The position numbers and the translations under genes were made by a program. Of a stretch of 64,000 nucleotides of DNA, positions 61,769 through 64,000 are shown piece after piece. The stretch comes from JACCYQ01 sp036675565 (GTDB lineage: Bacteria > Bacteroidota > Bacteroidia > Chitinophagales > Chitinophagaceae). The notes beneath the pieces were generated by a model. That model was not told where the DNA came from and ran no database searches. It worked only from the letters and a program-made list of their open reading frames with translations. Within the stretch, counting starts at the first letter, position 1, and every line of letters begins with the position of its first letter. The stretch is taken from NCBI GenBank assembly GCA_036675565.1, contig JAKFER010000314.1, forward strand, positions 36,326 through 100,325. The letters run 5' to 3'.

Positions 61769-62527
61769 TTATAATGCAGTCAGCCCACCATCAATGATTA
61801 ATTCACTGCCAGTAATGAAAGAAGATTCGTCAGTGGCAAGAAACAAAACACCATAAGCAATTTCTTCTAATTTCGCACCTCTTCCCATAGGTGTTATTGA
61901 AAGTGCACCATTCTCAAAATCAGAGGATCCTTTCATGTCTTTTGTCATGGGAGTGGCTACATAGCCCGGGTGAACAGAATTGACACGGATGTTATCTTTA
62001 GCTAATTCTACAGCCGCACCTTTGGTATAAATTCTTGAACCACCTTTTGATGCCGTATAAGCGGTACCGTTTGATGAGCCTGTGATGCCACCTACGGAAG
62101 AAATGTTAATGATGGAACCACCGCCAAGTTTTCGCATATAAGGCACAACGGTTTTAACCCCTATAAACTGGCCTAAAAGATTAACCGAAATTACTTTATT
62201 AAATTCTTCTACGGTTCTATCTTCTAAAGGCCCCATAACGTTTCCAAGAATACCTGCATTATTTACCAGCACATCAATTTTGCCAAATGTAGTTTCTGCC
62301 TTTTGGGCAACCTCTTTCCAACTCTCTTCTGAGGTTACATCATGTACTATATAATCGGCAATGCCGCCATCAGCTTTGATCTCTGCAACAACGGTTTTTA
62401 GTTTTTCTTCTTGTACATCCGTGATAAGTACTTTTGCGCCTTCTTTAGCAAACATTTTTGCCTCTACTGCTCCCATACCACCTGCAGCTCCTGTGATTAT
62501 AGCGACTTTGTTTTCTAATCTTTTCAT
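61769..62527 (-). CDS. Short-chain dehydrogenase/reductase 2
   Basis: A classical SDR of 252 residues with the NAD(P) motif TGAAGGMG, NNAG (residues 91-94), the catalytic ISSVGG serine and YTASKGG tyrosine-lysine pair, and the VHPGYVATPM loop. It converts an alcohol and carbonyl, but the substrate is not evident. It follows SDR1 by 39 bp and precedes the flavin reductase by 19 bp. It is only distantly similar to SDR1, so the pair is not a recent duplication. Confidence 0.92.
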   Translation of the reverse strand: MKRLENKVAIITGAAGGMGAVEAKMFAKEGAKVLITDVQEEKLKTVVAEIKADGGIADYIVHDVTSEESWKEVAQKAETTFGKIDVLVNNAGILGNVMGPLEDRTVEEFNKVISVNLLGQFIGVKTVVPYMRKLGGGSIINISSVGGITGSSNGTAYTASKGGSRIYTKGAAVELAKDNIRVNSVHPGYVATPMTKDMKGSSDFENGALSITPMGRGAKLEEIAYGVLFLATDESSFITGSELIIDGGLTAL

Positions 62528-62566
62528 TTTTTTGATTTTAAAATTATTTTAAGTATAGTTCGCAAC

Positions 62567-63358
62567 TTACACATTTCCATAAATATTACTTTCCCCACCA
62601 TCAATGGCAATAGTTTGACCACTTACATAGCCGTTGTCATCACTTAAAAGAAAGGCAACTAATTTGGCTACCTCGTGTGGCTGTCCCAATCGTTTTGTTG
62701 GGTTACGTTGGGCATATTCGGTTTCTGCAGCTTTAGGGTCAGCTGGGTTAACTTGTTTGAATGCTTCTGCAACCATTGGAGTAAGAATAGCACCGGGTGC
62801 AATAGCGTTGGTCAATATTCCATCTCTGCCATATTCAAGTGCTGCATTTTTTGTCATGCCCGAAACGGCATGTTTACTAGCCACATAAGGCATTTGGTTA
62901 AGCACACCACGAATGCCACCAACCGAAGCAACATTTACAATACGACCATATTTTTGTTTTTGCATTACGGGAATTACATAACGCATTGCGTAATAAACAC
63001 CCATCAAGTTTATGTCAATTACTTTTTTGAAAATGTTTACATCATATTCAGTAATGCTTGCCTGTTTACCTTCAATACCTGCATTGTTGTAAAGTCCGTC
63101 AATTCTTCCAAATGTCTTAACCGCCTCATCAACATAATTTTTCACCGCTTCTTCATTAGAGACGTCAGCCATAACGGTGATGATTTTTACACCAGGAAAA
63201 TCCTTCTCAAGTTCTGCTTTTGCATCGGCTAAACTTTTTTCGTTGTAATCAACCAACACAAGGTTTATGCCTTTTGATGCCAATTCTTTTGCTGTTGCAT
63301 ATCCTAGTCCCATACCGGCACCTGTGATAATCATTGTTTTGTTTTCTGAATTTTTCAT
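62567..63358 (-). CDS. Short-chain dehydrogenase/reductase 1
   Basis: A classical SDR of 263 residues: coenzyme motif TGAGMGLG, NNAGIEG, catalytic serine in NVASVGG, the YVASKHA tyrosine-lysine pair and the C-terminal SGQTIAIDGGE. It is first in the SDR-SDR-flavin reductase-small protein operon, whose genes lie 12 to 39 bp apart. Together they look like a small oxidoreductase set for an unknown carbonyl or xenobiotic substrate. The promoter should lie in 63359-63500. Confidence 0.93.
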   Translation of the reverse strand: MKNSENKTMIITGAGMGLGYATAKELASKGINLVLVDYNEKSLADAKAELEKDFPGVKIITVMADVSNEEAVKNYVDEAVKTFGRIDGLYNNAGIEGKQASITEYDVNIFKKVIDINLMGVYYAMRYVIPVMQKQKYGRIVNVASVGGIRGVLNQMPYVASKHAVSGMTKNAALEYGRDGILTNAIAPGAILTPMVAEAFKQVNPADPKAAETEYAQRNPTKRLGQPHEVAKLVAFLLSDDNGYVSGQTIAIDGGESNIYGNV

Positions 63359-63661
63359 TTTGATTTATTTTAATAATTAAAATGAAATGTAATTAATTTG
63401 ATAACAAGTAAGATGAAAAAAGCGTTGGGAAATTTGGCTCTTTTTCTTTTGCCTTTGGGTTGGCTTGTGCGTTTGCTGCAAAAGCAAATGTGCCAAATGT
63501 GAGGTGGCAATAGAAATTCAATTTTTTGTGCGTTGGCTGTGTTTTAATTTTTTTTTTGAAGCGTTTGCCTGTTGGTAAGAATTCCTGTCATGTCGTTACC
63601 TTTTGTTTTAAATGTTTGTTTAATGCCCTGTCGATTGATATCTGCACGGTCGCCAATAGAG

Positions 63662-63719
63662 TCGATAACGGTTTGGCGCTTGGCGCAGTGGCGGTAATAG
63701 AATTCCTTCGCGCCGGAAC
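63662..63719. repeat. attC-like fragment (copy e)
   Basis: The run gataacggtttggcgcttgg...ggtaatagaattcc parallels the left half of copy c (ataacgaacagggcttt...gcattagaattg), including the ATAACG and TAGAATT blocks at about the same spacing. Confidence 0.45.
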
Positions 63720-63824
63720 CAATGCTGATTAAAGATATGTTGATTGTAAATTCAAAAGCTTAAGTAATAACGTCTAGCCAGAACCGAAGTTGATTTTTAT
63801 TAAATGCTGAATTTAATTACTTCA

Positions 63825-63858
63825 GCCGCCATAACGACAATGCAATATGTTAGCGGCG
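63825..63858. repeat. attC-like inverted repeat (copy f)
   Basis: Arms gccgccataac and gttagcggc pair around the loop gacaatgcaatat. The core ATAACGACA.TGCAAT is shared with copy a at 54732, 9 kb away. Confidence 0.5.
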
Positions 63859-64000
63859 CGGTTGTGTCTGATGGGGATTTGATTTCGTTAAGTGAAGTCC
63901 AAGTCATCAAAGTTCAGGAGAAGGCATTCTTACCTTTTTCAAAAAGTGAATAGCCAAAGCTGCTAAGAGTATGCTAACAGAGTATATAATACTATAAATT

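Larger units (their letters stand above)
63359..64000. other. Right-end spacer with attC-like fragments, no gene recognised
   Basis: The last 642 bases show no convincing gene. They hold a TTTGCT/AGCAAA-type hairpin near 63470, a run of T residues near 63546, and the two attC-like sequences listed separately. The promoter of the SDR operon should also lie here. Confidence 0.5.

Noticed and set aside
63359..64000. A plus-strand gene at 63526-63732
   Set aside because: It is made of spacer and repeat-like sequence, without a recognisable protein pattern.
1..64000. tRNA or rRNA genes
   Set aside because: No cloverleaf or rRNA-like segment was recognised by eye; a tRNA search program would be needed to be certain.

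Overview
The window comes from a Bacteroidota chromosome, most likely a Chitinophagaceae-type soil or freshwater bacterium. The evidence is low GC, AT-rich spacers without Shine-Dalgarno motifs, a bacillithiol enzyme (BshC), the rpmB-rpmG-DUF4295-ftsY order typical of the phylum, DUF4197 proteins, FIST proteins and Bacteroidota-style sensor kinases. No tRNA, rRNA, CRISPR array, insertion sequence or integrase was recognised.

Layout. 1-9 kb: a probable purE tail, a lipoprotein, bshC and a hydroxyproline catabolic set (4-hydroxyproline epimerase, D-amino-acid oxidase, semialdehyde dehydrogenase, DapA-like deaminase) split by a divergent fatty-acid-hydroxylase-type membrane enzyme. 9-13.5 kb: DUF4197 lipoprotein, ABC exporter, rimO. 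13.6-37 kb: an unusual signalling island, all on the minus strand. It holds a response regulator-adenylate cyclase, a receiver protein, a 7TM-type sensor kinase, a permuted NlpC/P60 protein, a large GAF-type protein, two TPR kinases, a 2135-residue kinase with nine tandem GAF-like modules, a stand-alone kinase, NTF2-like and VOC proteins, three tandem FIST proteins and the collapsed remnant of a fourth. The five kinases share nearly the same transmitter but differ in input domains. Three of the five transmitters, and one FIST gene, carry short palindromic repeats inserted in frame.

37-54 kb: mostly housekeeping and metabolism: CAP protein, zinc ribbon, gluconate permease and kinase, ftsY, DUF4295, rpmG, rpmB, dihydrolipoyl dehydrogenase, an FAD oxidoreductase, esterase, HEAT-like protein, glycosyltransferase and a secreted protein. 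54.6-64 kb: an accessory zone of small single-gene units (GH43, RibD/DHFR-like, VOC, hemerythrin-like proteins). They are separated by imperfect inverted repeats that resemble attC sites, and two of the genes are broken by single mutations. The zone ends in a four-gene SDR/flavin reductase operon.

The parts most worth following up are the signalling island (many sensors, one transmitter type, few receivers, FIST proteins without an output domain), the palindromic repeats translated inside paralogous kinases, and the possible integrase-less cassette array.
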